A stretch of 64,000 nt of DNA, from assembly GCF_007655135.1 (NCBI RefSeq), contig NC_045128.1:39693885-39757884 (forward strand), in the 5' to 3' direction. A program made the position numbers and the translations under genes. This document shows, piece after piece, positions 25,940 through 38,400 of the stretch; the stretch's first letter is position 1; the number at the start of each line of letters is the position of its first letter. Source of the stretch: Punica granatum. Lineage: Eukaryota > Streptophyta > Magnoliopsida > Myrtales > Lythraceae. A model generated the notes under the pieces. The model had not been told where the DNA came from. It searched no databases and worked only from the letters and a program-made list of their open reading frames with translations.

Positions 25940-28051
25940 ATGGCTGCTTCACTTAGACAGGCAACCACTCTCCTCGTCCATTTCCTCATCATCTCTCTCC
26001 TCCAACCAACGCCTTCCACGCCAGCGTCACTCTCCGTCAGGGACTACGGAGCCGCCGGTGACGGCTGTCACTACGACACCGCCGCCATCCAGTCCGCCAT
26101 CGACGTCTGCTCCGCCTATTCCGGCCGCTGCCTTGTCACCTTCCCCCCGGGCAAGTACCTCACGGCCACGATCCGCCTCCGGTCCGGCGTCGTCCTGGAC
26201 ATACAGGAGGGCGCGAAGATCCTCGGGGGAACGAGGATCCGGGACTACCCGAGGCGGTCGGACCGGTGGTACGTGGTTCTGGCAGAGGGCGCCAGCGACG
26301 TCGGGATCACCGGTGGCGGGACGATCGACGGGCAGGGGCTGGAGTTCGTGGAGAGTTTTGATGAGAGGAAGAACGTGATGGTCAGCTGGAACAGGACCGG
26401 AGCCTGCAGCGGCGATGAATGTAGGCCGAGGCTGGTAGGTTTCATCGGTTGCCGGAATGTCAGGATTTGGAACATCTCGTTGACTGAGCCTGCGTACTGG
26501 TGGTTGGTACTTTCGCTCCACACTTTTTTCATTATTTTTTCTTAATTTTTTTTCTCTGTCCATTTTGATTTTTGGGCTCTTTAAATTTCTTTTAATTATT
26601 TACCCAAAAAAAAATCTTTTAATGATTAATTAAAAAAAGATTTTATTGGGATGCGTGACACGAGAAGCAATCCCCATGGGAGCCCAGACCGATATTGATC
26701 CAATGAGAATGAGAGGTTTAAACTGTGCGGGGCCCACCAAATATCAAATCACAGATGGCATCTCAGCTTAATGATTTTGAGCTTAATTCTATTCGATCCG
26801 GCTTAGTGAATGAAATGTGCCTTAACTACCGTTAAATATGTGGATGTCCGAATTATAGTGTGTATCATCAGGATACGGAAATAAAGCGAGTGATCTCTTT
26901 TTTTTAGTACATGGTCCAATGATTGATCTTGAAAATTTTCTATACTTGAAACAGTCGAATTGTTCGTAAAATGCTAATATGTCGACCAATGAGTTGTTTG
27001 GTGGCCGATACATTTGGGAGTCCGTTTCTTCTTTGTACTTTGATTGCATCTCTGGCAATCGATCAAATATAGTTGGTGGTCGTTGCAGTTTGCACATAGT
27101 AAGGTGCCAAAACACGACAGTTCGGGATGTCTCGATCTACGGTGACTTCAATACACCCAATAACGATGGGATCGATATTGAGGACTCAAATAACACCATC
27201 ATCGAGAGGTGCAGGATCAATACAGGAGACGATGCTATCTGCCCGAAAACATACACTGGTCCTCTGTACAACTTGACGGTGACGGACTGTTGGATAAGGA
27301 CAAAGTCTTCAGCTATCAAGCTCGGGAGCGCAAGCTTGTTCGACTTCAAGGGCCTCGTGTTTGATAACATCACGATCGTCGATTCTCATAGAGGGCTTGG
27401 GTTTCAGATTCGTGATGGAGGTAAGAATCCTTTTGTCCTCAATTTCGGGTTTGTCTCGTGTTTCAACTGACATATTTTTATGCAAAGGCGAGGCTCTCCT
27501 CGGTACTTATTTTACGTTCCGGGACATTAACCTGTGCAGGAAATGTGGACGATGTCACATTCTCGAATATCAACATTAGCACGAGGTACTACGACCCCTC
27601 CTGGTGGGGCCGAGCAGAGCCCATCTATGTCACAACCTGCCCCAGAAACACGAGCTCGAGGGAGGGCTCCATCTCCAATGTAAGGTTCATCAACATCTCA
27701 GCAGAATCCGAGAACGGGGTCTTCTTATCGGGTTCTGAACATGGGATGCTGAGGAATCTGAGGTTCAGTAATGTCGATCTCACGTACAAGAGATGGACCA
27801 AGTACGAAGGAGGACTAGTGGACTACCGCCCCGGGTGCAGAGGGCTCGTAAAACACAGCATAGCGGGGATGATAATGGAGAACATCAGGGGACTGCAGAT
27901 CGAGAACGTGAACATGAGGTGGGCCGACGAGATGTCCTGGGGTTGGGAGTGGGATAATCCTCTTGATTTCCGGCCATCGACTGTGAATGATATATCGTTC
28001 TTCAATTTCCATTCAGATCTGTACAGTCAACGAGGACGATCTACATATTGA
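25940..28051 (+). CDS. GH28 polygalacturonase-like protein (divergent catalytic site)
   Basis: Three exons, 25940-26502, 27089-27420 and 27540-28051, give 468 residues. The first donor splits the Cys codon of the conserved YWCLHIVRC block, which fixes the exon boundary. A signal peptide is evident (hydrophobic residues 9-27, followed by the mature region beginning VRDYGAAGDG). The parallel beta-helix repeats of GH28 are recognisable. Canonical motif I (NTDG) is NNDG here (212-215), and motif II (GDD) is intact at 234-236. The usual GHG and RIK motifs are absent; the corresponding region reads SSAIKLGS. This pattern belongs to a known plant clade of 'probable polygalacturonases' (the sequence GDDAI ... 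IKLGS ... LVDYRPGCRGLV is typical). It is probably secreted to the cell wall. Whether it hydrolyses pectin is doubtful from the residues. A possible polyadenylation signal AATAAA lies near 28188. Confidence 0.92.
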
Positions 28052-28260
28052 TCATTTTTCCACTTGATCTCGGGAACTCGAAAACCGATAATGATAAACT
28101 GGTTCGAAATTGTAGTTGTGGAGTATATAGACAGAGGAGTTGTTCGGGATGATACGAACATGCCCGAGTGCCTCCTGAAATTTCAGCAATAAAACAAAAA
28201 CATTCTTTGTGCTCGAGGGACAAAACTAAAAGCCAATGTCTATGAACCGGAGTCAGAGAT
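28052..28260. other. 3' flank of GH28 gene up to LINE target site
   Basis: Includes the AATAAA near 28188. The left copy of the LINE target-site duplication (28242-28260) reads atgaaccggagtcagagat. Confidence 0.6.
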
Positions 28261-29307
28261 ATTTTATTTTATGAGATATTATAAATCAATTTAAATTCTC
28301 TCAGTTTAATTGAGAGCTTCTCTCTCTGCCCTTTGTTGGAAGTCCATTTCCTTTCCGTTCAATCTTCTCCTATCCTATACCTCTCATCTTCCCATCAAGT
28401 GGAAAAATGATTATAGATCATCCTGTTTTGCCTGCTGCTTGGAATATTACATGTGTTTATGGGCCTCCTTACATTCATCCGAAGAGTGATTCTTGGAATG
28501 GCTTAATCGAACTTGCTGGTTTTGTCACATGCCCATGGTTACTAATTGGAGATTTTAACGAAATATCTTCCGTTCTTGACAAAAGAGGTGGCCGAGTCGA
28601 GCATTCTCTTCTTCTTCCCACTCCTTCCTAGATGATTTCATTAATTGTTCGGGTTGCATAGATTTGGGGTTCTCCAATAATCCTTTTACTTGGCGTACTA
28701 AACCCTCGAGTCTCGTTCATATCAAGCAAAGACTAGACCGAGCACTTGCAAATGATGAATGACGTCTCCTTTTTCCAAAAGCTGGGGTCACATGTCTTCC
28801 TTGTGTCAGTTCTGATCACAATTCCATCCTACTTAGTCTCTGGATTGAGTCGTCCAAAAAACCTAGACCCTTCCTCGAGGAAGCATAGACTCGAGATCAC
28901 CCAAGTAATGACGTGGTTAAGAATGCCTGGCTCTATGAAGTAAAAGGTTATAAGGCTTTCCAACTTTCTCATAAAATAAAGTATGTCAAAAAAAGATTTG
29001 AAAAATTGGAATAGAGATTGCTTTGGGTTATGCGGCGCAAAGATTGCAGGAATTTTCGAAGAACTTGAGGAGTTATAACGCCAAGATCAAAGGCCAAAAA
29101 TAAAGGAAAAAGAAGACTGCCTATTAGCAGAACTTGACGAAACTCTCTTGAGAAAAGACCTCATGTGGCGACAAAAGTCTAAGGAGTTATGGCTCAAAGA
29201 TGGCGACAAAAACTCTAAATTCTTCCATTTTTATGAAAATCCTGTCTCGCCTTCTCTATAGGACTGAAGCTTATGGCCTCATTAAAGGAATCCAAATCAG
29301 TAGAGGG

Positions 29308-30038
29308 TGTTGGGGTTAGGGATGTACTCAACCAAACAATAACGTAGCAATTAATCTTCCTCCCCTACTGGTGTAATCGAGATAGGAACTAATCAAATCA
29401 ACCAACAAGCAGTAAAGAAAAACAACACCAAGAATTTTACGTGGAAAACCCCAATGTGGGGAAAAACCACGGGACCAACTCCGAATCAACGATCCACTAT
29501 GAAGGTTATACAATGTCTTTCATCAAGGGTAAACCCTTGGATCACCAAACTCAAGAGAAACACTCTCTTGGATCACCCAAATACTAAATTCGTCACCCAC
29601 ACCGGGTGGTTCACAAAATCAGCTGAAACAGCACCTATAGAGCTCGAATAGAAATTCTGACCGTTCAGAAGTTAGCCCCACGTGTTGTGAAGCTGCTGTC
29701 AAAATTTCGTCCCAATCGGAGTTCGTTTGACGTCCCGATCGAGGTTTGATCTCCAGCTGCGCGCTGCCCCTGCTCTTCCCTGGTTTTGTGCTGCTATGCT
29801 GCTGCACTTCTGCCGCTCTACCCAAATCTGCAGCTGTTCTGCTGCTATTTATACCTCAGCTGATTTGCTGAAGAATAAACCCTAACAAAAATGGGTTCTT
29901 GGGCCTATTAAAGCCCGATAAAAGCCCAATACAATTTGAGCCCAACTTCCTTCAAATTGGAGGGATAGCCCAACAGAGGGGTACCCCATATCTCACACTT
30001 ACTCATCCTCTTAAGGGCTACTACTCCGGAGACCAACA
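29308..30038. mobile_element. solo LTR or LTR remnant inside the LINE
   Basis: The sequence begins TGTTGGGG and ends CCAACA. It contains the lttacgtggaaaacccc-type block with aaaaaccacggg seen in many plant LTRs, and several agcccaat motifs near its right end. LINE protein similarity stops just before it and resumes just after it, but with the RT core missing. The flanking pentamers (gaggg/atata) are not a duplication, so the junction was probably rearranged. The family (copia or gypsy) is not determinable. Confidence 0.55.
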
Positions 30039-30340
30039 ATATAAAGAATATCCTCTACAAATTCAGCAAGTGGTAGGGTCAGGAGGTTAACCTCACAAAA
30101 TCGGGAATATTCTTCTCCAAAAACATCCTAGCCAACTTACGAAGAGATATCAAACTTTCTCTGGGAATGAGCAAACTCAAAGATGACACACGATACTCGG
30201 ATAGCTCTATTTTCATCAAAAAGATAAAGAAGGAATTCTTTCAATCCGTTATTGAGAAGATCAAAAGCAAACTCACCTCTTGGAAAGCCAAGGCTCTCTC
30301 ATGGGTTGGTCGCACAACTTTGGTAAAATCCCATCACTAA

Positions 30341-31791
30341 TGTTAGAGAGAGAATCAAGGGATATTATATCAAGGATATCAAAGAATATATGATATTTAT
30401 GATATTGTGTAATATTTGATATCTTCCAGATTTATTATATTTTGTCTGCTATAAATAAGAGCACCTCCACACTAGTATGTGTGCGAGCCATATCTATCAA
30501 TTATAGAAATTCTTCATAGTATCAAAGTAGAAGATCTTTCGTTGCTTGGAGCGCCGACGCGTCTGGCTTGACCAGGCGCGCTCGACAACCCTATTCCGCT
30601 ATAGTTCTCAAAATCTTGCTTGGCAACCCCAGTTCTGCCTTGTTTTCTCAGTCTTTGTCGATATCTCTACAACCTCTCCAATCTCTCGCTCAGCCCTAGT
30701 GGTCCCTTCCTTACACACTTTCTCCTTCTAGGTCATTCACTCAACCACGCCATTTTTTTTACACCGCAACCCTCTATCATCCGACTCTCTCTCACTCAAT
30801 GAACTCTTCATTCGATCCCCTCAATACCTAATTCTTCAATCTTCTGATATGAACAGCGAGCTTTGCTCTTCCTCTGCCTTGCCTGTTGCAAACTAATCCA
30901 AAATTGGCCTTATTCTCCTCTCACTGCAGTTGTCTCTCTCCTACTCTGTTGCTGCTGCTCCTCCACTTCATGCAGCCCCCTCTGCTTTTTTCCCCTGCTA
31001 AATTGCTGCTTTCGTGTCTCCAAACACCACGTGTAGCTTCTGCTCGCTCTCTGGCCATTCGGCATCTTAACGAGTTTCCTTATCTCCTTCACTCTTCTGG
31101 CCATCCCGAGCTTCAGCATTGGCCCTCTCCAATATTAATCGGTCATCATAGCTTCTCCCTCTCTTTCGACTTCCGACCGTTTGGCAGTTTCTTGATCTCA
31201 TCACCTTCTCTCAGTCACATTCAGTTTCGGCCCCACAAAAGCACAATCGGCTTCTTTTTTTTTCTTCGAGACTCTAGCAAAGTTGCTGCTATCATGTCCT
31301 CCTTTCTTTTCATGGATAGATGCCGCTATGGTGTCCTCATTCGTTCTTTCACAGATTTTAATTTCCTCTCTTGAGTCAGCAATATCATCCTCTCTGCTTC
31401 TAATGCTTAGATGAAGAGCTTCCATGATGGCTATGAACGGGATGCAAATCTAATTTATTTGGAGCTAAGGAAGAACAAAAAGATAAGGGCCATATCACTC
31501 TGCCCAATTTTCAGCGATGCCCATCTCACGGTAGAACAACTCAATGATGACAATCATATGGCAAGAAAATTAACAAGGATTTTCACTGATCCAATCGCAA
31601 CGTGAAGTTCATCCCGTTACTCCTGCGGGGGAGTGTTAGAGAATCAAGGGATATTGTATCAAGGATATCGAAGAATATCTGATATTTATGATATTGTGTA
31701 ATCTTTGATATATTCCAGATTTATTGTATTTCGTTTGCTATAAATAAGAGTGATATACTTGATACAATATCCCTTGATTCTCTCTTTAACA
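30341..31791 (+). mobile_element. miniature LTR retrotransposon (TRIM-like) nested in the LINE
   Basis: The 5' LTR (30341-30516) starts TGTTAGAG and ends CA. It is followed by tagtatcaaagt, a decayed initiator-Met primer-binding site (consensus TGGTATCAGAGC). The 3' LTR starts at 31634 after a purine tract (gcgggggag) and repeats the 5' LTR for about 115 bp (gatatttatgatattgtgta, gctataaataagag). Its last ~36 bp (gatacaatatcccttgattc...) are the inverse of the LTR start instead of the 5' LTR end. Flanks are actaa (30336-30340) and actag (31792-31796), a 4 of 5 target-site duplication. The interior of about 1.1 kb has no gag-pol; it is pyrimidine-rich. Confidence 0.8.
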
Positions 31792-33510
31792 ACTAGCATC
31801 CCTCTCTATACCATTGTCTCTGTTTTGTCTTCCCAAATCCACACTTAATAAAATGGATCAAGCGGCTTGCCGATTTTGGTGGGGTTGCAAAAAAGAAGAA
31901 GGCTCCTATTACACCCCAAAGAGTTGGGAATCTTTGTGTCAACCGAAAGCATCAAGTGGGCTAGGATTTCGTAGAGCGGAGGACTCCAACCGTGCCATGT
32001 TGTCCAAAATGGCTTGGGCTCTCACTTCGCATTTCAACAGCCTTGCCACTCGGGCCATGAAGGCCAACTATGGTAATTTTTTACAACCCTATCAACGGTG
32101 AGCTGCGAGCACATCCAATGTGTGGAAGAGCCTCAACTGGTGCAAGAACACCATCCAAGTAGGTACGTGCTATTCCGTAGGGGAGGCGCTACTCCTTCAG
32201 TCTGGTCCGACCTTGGATCCCAGGTAATATCAATTTCAAACCTTCCCCTAATTTGGGCATCCTTCCGGAACCAGAGGCAAAGGTACGTGACTTAATGCTC
32301 TTTAACCTGAAGAGATGGAACATGCAATTATTGAAAAATCTCTTTGATGATGTTACTGTGAGAAACATCACCAAAATCCATCTTGCGCAAGATGAGCATG
32401 CAGACTCAGTTCTCTGGACCCCTAGCTCATCAGGAAAACACTCAGTCAAGTCTTTCTATCACCTTGACCAGAAGCATCGATTCAGCACAGCTACTGAAGG
32501 GAAATGGAAGGCTTTGTGGCGTCTAAAGATTCATGACCGTCTAAAAATTCCACTTGTGGAGACTTGCGAGTGAATGCCTTCCCTAGTTCACTCAGAACGG
32601 AGCTCCGTGCCCACTCTGTCAAACTAATTCCAATAATTTTGCACATCTTTTTGGAGATGGTATATTTTATGGTATTACTTGGAGGGATATTTGCTCCAAT
32701 TTTTTCCCATGCTCATCACTGATAGAAATTTTTAATTTTCTCGTTGACCCCCCTGCTCCCTTTGCACAAATGTTACCCGATGTTGCCTTATTCACTTTAT
32801 ATGGTGCACTAGCTGCTAATCATTTGTGGAAGCGTAGAAATGAAGTCTTATTTTCAGGTAAAAGAGCAGATATTTTGGACCCCACCCAGCAAATCGAAAG
32901 AGCATTCAGGGAACACAGCACCAAGAGGGCAACCTTGGCACACTTCGACCCCATCTCAGGACCAGCATACCATTCTGAAGCGCCTAACAGCTCAGGCCTG
33001 GACTGGTTCTATATCAACACGGACGCTGCTTGGACCCCCCACAGATCATGTCTCGCAGGGACCATGCCCCAACTCGACCAGCCCATCGCCCACTCGTGGT
33101 TGTCTCCATCCGATGCTGGATCCCCACTCCAAGCTGAAGCCAACGCTGTCCTGCTTGCCGTTTCATTATCAGTTGATTTTGGCTGGAGGAAAATTTGGAC
33201 TCGTACTGATGCTTTGTTGCTTGTTGAGGCTATCCACAGTCCTGGTCACCCCCATTGGGATATTAAGAGCACTATTTCACATATTATTAGTCTTCCTTCT
33301 CTTTTTTTGGATTTTGGATTCGGAATGTACTTGGATTTCACAATCGGATAACACTCTAGCCCATGACTTAGGACAACTAGGTCTCAAGTAGAACTCTCAG
33401 TCATTTTGTATGTTGGAGTGTTATCCCGAACCTGATGGCTCTTTCCTTCTTAGTAATATTATTCTCATCTTGCCTATAAAAATAAATAAAAATGAACCCG
33501 AGTCTGAGAT

Positions 33511-33955
33511 GAATTATATTTTTGCTGTTATCGGCCTCGACAGTGAATGCAACTGAGGCGCTCGAGATTGAAACCGAAAGTTTCTTTGTGTCCTGAGACT
33601 TTGTTACACGGGGACAGTGGAAAATTCAATGTTGGAAATGGGTCGATGCGTTTGAATCAATGAACAAATGAGTAGCCATTGAGAAAGGATTTCGCGCAAG
33701 GATCATTGTACAGGGAAAACAGTTCCAGTAAACAATGTTGGCCTTTGCATACTCAACTCCTGAAAATCTCTCGATAGCCTTCAGAGCATCACTCTCCTAG
33801 TCACTTACTGGCAGGAGTGCCGCAATGCATTAAAGAACTTACTAACACAGATTCCAGTTCTCGGGAAAAGTATTGAAACATCTGACCTATCACTAAAAGG
33901 AACAACCTCTGATGCATCCTACGTTAATCGACCAGAGTAAGAAGAATTATACAAC
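33511..33955. other. spacer between LINE and small minus-strand gene
   Basis: No coding frame or repeat recognised. On the minus strand it could hold the 3' untranslated region of the small gene that ends at 33956. Confidence 0.4.
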
Positions 33956-34560
33956 TTACCTTTTCCTTCGGGAACCTTCTTCTGATGCCTCACTGTTCTT
34001 AACTTCCAAATGATTGGGCATAAAACAAGCTAAGGTCTGCACAAGCGCAAATTGGTGGTCAGTCTATTATGAAAAAAATGATCTCTACGAAGCATAAATG
34101 CCGAAGCCAATTTTAGTTAGGAAGCATAATCATTCTTGAACTCAAAGTGTCAATTCTCGTACTTAGAAAAGGAGGCGGCTCATGGCTTCGGTGTTTACCA
34201 ATGCCGCCTCACTAAAATTTATTGGCTTCAGCATTTATTATGTAGAGAAACGAACAAGTAGGACAAGACATAGTGAAGGCAATAATTGACATGTAATCTT
34301 GGATACAACCGCTCGAGCATTATTATCAGAAAAATCAATTCCTTCTGAGAGATGAAAGCAGGAAACAACAGTGCTTGTCAAGAAGGAGGGACCAATTCCT
34401 TGTTAAATTTATTTTGGAAATTAAAATGATAATTTACCTTCCCCTGACAAACTGCAAAGAAAGCAGCCCCTTCTTTCTTCGGCTCCTTGGTTGAGTCCAC
34501 TTTATTGGACAGGCTAAGGTCCTGCTTCTTCAATCGTTTCTTTCTTGGGACCATGGGCAT
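33956..34560 (-). CDS. candidate small basic protein, 67 residues, two coding exons
   Basis: An ATG at 34560 (MPMVPRKKRLKKQDLS...) opens an exon ending at 34438 with donor AAG|GTAAAT. It joins in phase 0 to 34036-33956 after acceptor TGTGCAG, and the frame closes with TAA directly after SRRKR. The product is rich in Lys/Arg/Glu/Ser, with a basic cluster at residues 6-12 and a basic tail (nuclear localisation-like). Upstream, 34869 is a good donor (TTG|GTAAGG) that could belong to a non-coding 5' exon. I do not recognise the family. Alternatives are a spliced 3' untranslated part of the PHD gene upstream, or a long non-coding RNA. Confidence 0.35.
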
Positions 34561-34869
34561 ATTACCTCAGCGAATAGCATTATAATAATAATAACCTTTC
34601 AAAACTTGGCTTAAAATCATCTTGATTTCCATCCCTAGGTTCTAAATTTGTCCACCTCAAATTAGGTAACAATTTAAAGAGCAAAATGAAGTTTCAGAAA
34701 TTACGACAGATAAATATCAGGTGAATCACGACGTTACACAACCTACAGTTTTCCAGAGGCAACCATCAATTCGACACTTTAAAATGAAATATTAGAGCAA
34801 CAAGCAATGGACACTCGACCAGAATAAGCTAACACAGCAAAAGAAGAGGAAGATGGAAAAGTCCTTACC

Positions 34870-35405
34870 AATGGAAAGGGGATTTCACTTCTCCTAAGAG
34901 GAGACCATTGACCTGTTTCACGCCATTGTTGCACAATTTCTCCATTAACTTCTTGTTCAATCGGTTGGTTTATGCACTCTCATCTTCTCAACCTTACTGA
35001 TCTCTCTGCCTAAGTCTGTATTCTCAGATTAATATGTGATTGCTTCATACAGAAGAGAGGCTACTCATTTCATTTCTGAGGTTACGTGGGGAGGACAGAG
35101 GATTGCTCAGTTATTCTGCTTATAAAACGGGCTGATGTTCAATTGTCATTAGATGGTTATTTTCGTATAATTGGACAAAATCTTCTTTGGTTATTGACTC
35201 ATGCCGCATACTTATCACAAGAAAGAAGCTCGAGAATGAAAAATCTTACAACAGGCTGCTTCATGTAGATATGTACAGAGTTTTTAGCACAGGAGCAGAA
35301 CAAAACAAATATGCTCGCTCTCAGACCATTGAAACCCCAAATGAGATGATGAACGGAAATGAGCATCTAAACCTTTCCTCCAAAGATAGCAAATACAAGA
35401 CCAGA
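34870..35405. other. spacer between PHD gene stop and small gene
   Basis: Probably the 3' untranslated region of the PHD gene, and possibly a leader exon (minus strand, ending at 34869) of the small basic protein candidate. No other feature seen. Confidence 0.4.
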
Positions 35406-38400
35406 TCATTTCAATTTTGAGTACCTCCTGGACACATTTGTCCATTTGCTCTTGAGATCCTGAGAAGTTCGATCTTCCATAAACACACCAGCACCGAACT
35501 CCAGTATTTTCTTCCACGGTATAGTCTTATCGACGGAATTCTGAAATTTCTCCACACCTTCCTGCATTGATAGACGAAGAGCTAAACTTATGCGAAAGAA
35601 CTGATACTTTGAAAGGTTAGCTACTGCATGAGCAAAACTTAATCAACAGGACGACCCAACAAGTGCAAAAGAACCTTTAGTTTCTTTACTTCTTCCTCCA
35701 TCCATGGTGCTTTCTTTTGCCTCTGGCGAGGGACGACAGGCCTTGGATGGACCCTACAAAGATAAGTCGATATTAGTTGCAGCGAGAAAAATTGACAAAA
35801 CTGGTATATTTGGAGTACAAACTTATCAGAGTCTCAAGAGTGACGGAAGAAGAAAATGACTCTGAAATTCCTCAGATAACCTCACCTCCAAGTTGTCCTC
35901 CTTCTGCGATTAATCGTTTGATTGGATATGTTAGATTCATCATCTCCATCTGTGTCTTCAATATCATCCTCCAGGCTGTCCTCTTTATCAATATGAAGAG
36001 AACAACCAGGTCCGTGCAGTGGTTCATTAGTATCATTGGGCAATGCTTCTTGTAGATCCCCCACCTCTTTATTCCTCCCATCCGAATTTCTGGTATTATT
36101 TGCAGCTAACATACTGCCACTGCACTGGACATTAGCCATTACTTCACCCTCCAGTCCTTCTAACCTGCCCCCTGATTGACAATCTTGGACCTTTGCATAG
36201 ATCAGTTTTTCCTCAGTATCAAGATTCATCCTACCAGAAGTGTCCAAGTCAAATTCTCTACAAGGTGGATTTGACTCCGGCAATTTATTATTTTCATCTT
36301 CTCCACTTTCTTCAGCACCAGTAGCAGCGACATTCTCATTAGATACTTCTTCGTCTGCCTCAATGGGTGAATTAGCATTCAAATCTGAATCTCGTTCGGA
36401 AGTCTCCGCATTTTTCTTTTCTTTTTCCCTTTTTGCATTTTCTTCAACACCAGCCGCATTAGTATCCTCATTAAATACTTCTTTCTCTTCCTCCACGGGT
36501 GAACTAGCATTGGAATCAGAATTTTGCTCCGAAGACTCTGCTTGATCTTCAGAGCCTTCTTTGCTCTGCAGTTCCTGATCACTCACTTCATTCCCAAGAT
36601 CCCCATTTACAATTGGCTCTGCCTGTTCTTTAGCAACTTCCTCACTCTGCCTCTCACGATCATTCACGTTCTTTACAAAATTATCCTGCCCTCCCAGTTC
36701 TTGATATTCTCCCTCCACTTTGTGACAGTAATGATCCTCAGATACTTCAGCAAGCTGATCTATACCATCTCGTGAAAAAACAAGACTCATCCCATTTAAT
36801 CTTTCAGATTGATGATCTAAAATGGTGTCAATAAATACAGCTAAATCGTTCCTCACAGAAGCTGCCTCCTTCTTAGTTTCAAGATAATCTGAAATGGCAT
36901 TAGAATATTGACAAAAGGGGCAGAAATAGTTCCCATTTCCATCGAAACTGGTTGAGGAATGCGCACAGTTCTCGTGAACCACCAAAGGACATCTACTGGT
37001 GTGACAGACCAATACTTGACCACCTTCATTGCACTTTAAGCAAACGTTCTCTGTGATTGAATCAAGATTATCCAAAGCATCACCCGTAGATGTGCACTGT
37101 GAGACTAGAAACTCGTTCTTTCTCATGGAAACATCAAGCTCCTCATTTTGATATCCATCACTATCACTGGATTGTTCCTCTATGTGCTGTTGGCCATTTA
37201 AATCCACAGCATCTTCAATAATAATCTCCCTCTGCTGCAACTCACCTCCACATAGACCATCTATTGGCTTTTTGGAACTATCAGGATCGCTCCTGGGTGT
37301 GGATTTTTGGACAGCACCCAAATGCTCACTTCCATCAGGAAGCTGTTCACCCGTTCCTCTTCGTTCGTCAAACTTTTCTGGGACTTCTGCCATGGCCCTG
37401 TCTTCATTGGAGATCTCCATCAGATCTTGAGCAAAGTCAGACTTGTTTTGCTTGGCATCGCTGTCCCTTTCAGAATCTGATTCTATTACAAGAACAGAAT
37501 CAGATCTTTCAGACTGCATAACATCAGGGACAGATGGTTTAAGCTTCTTAGCAGTTGGACTGTGAACAGCAAAATCATCATCAACATGAGGATTTTCATG
37601 AGAGTTCTGAGCCAACTTTTCAGCAGCGAGAACAGTCAAGTTCCTCTTTGAGGGAGGTACGATTCTGGTACTTGGGTCTCTTTCCAAGTGTTGCTCCAAG
37701 AGATCTTGCTCTGCAGAATTGGAGTTCCCATTTGGTCCCATTATTGAGTCGTTATCTCTTCTTCCATCAGGCTCACATAGACGTGCAACACTATGCTCAA
37801 CATTACCACCTGAAACTCTATGACTATCAGATGGACATTCCAATCCACTTGATACCTTCAACGAAGCAGCATCTGGATGCGTGCCTTCAAGTATTGCATC
37901 TTTTAGCTGTTTCAAAACAAGAAAGCAAAACAAAATTGACGCGAAGAAAGGGATAAAATAGGCACTCAGGTAGTTCTGAGGAAGAGGAGGATTCCCGTTT
38001 ACCTGTTGCAGAACAGGTTTAGGCATGGAGTTCCTCTTCTGCATAACGAATTGGCAAACTTGTGATTTCAATTGTTCCCCGCCAGTAAGTTTAAGATCAG
38101 AGACAGATCCCTGTCCAAAATTACAGCCACAAAATCACTAGCATAATAAATACCGACCTCGATCATTTATTGAACTCAAAAGAAACAAAAGTCAAACCAG
38201 ACAATTTACTTCTTCCAGTATGTCCTCTAAAACATCTTCACAGCTCCGTGAAAACTCAAACATGGAGCCTGACTCCAAGTCTGAAGGACCACCACACATC
38301 GTTTCGTTTTCTTTCGCAGCCGGACCACAAAACTGCTCCAAACACGCCAAAGCAACCAACTCCCGCACATTCTTTCCCAGCTCATCACGTGATAGTGGTG

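Larger units (their letters stand above)
28261..33491 (+). mobile_element. 5' truncated L1-type LINE, interrupted by two LTR insertions
   Basis: Fragments occur in the order expected for a plant L1. They are the C-terminal part of the AP endonuclease (ITCVYGPP, WLLIGDFNE, 28420-28740), the RT N-terminal linker (about 29160-29260), the RT C-terminal region after the catalytic core (GIFFSKN, FFQSVIEKIKSKLTSWK, 30040-30340), and an RFWWG block (31850-32100). A zinc-binding-domain region follows (32250-32580), and then an RNase H domain (NTDAAW, LQAEANAV, RTDALLLVEA, 33000-33350). Frameshifts and stops break the frames. The element ends in an A-rich tail, followed by atgaacccgagtctgagat (33492-33510), which matches the sequence before its start at 17 of 19 bases. 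This is a target-site duplication and proves insertion as one unit. Confidence 0.9.

Noticed and set aside
30886..31374. 162-codon frame inside the TRIM-like element
   Set aside because: Low-complexity Leu/Ser/Pro sequence from a pyrimidine-rich stretch; no gag or pol motif.
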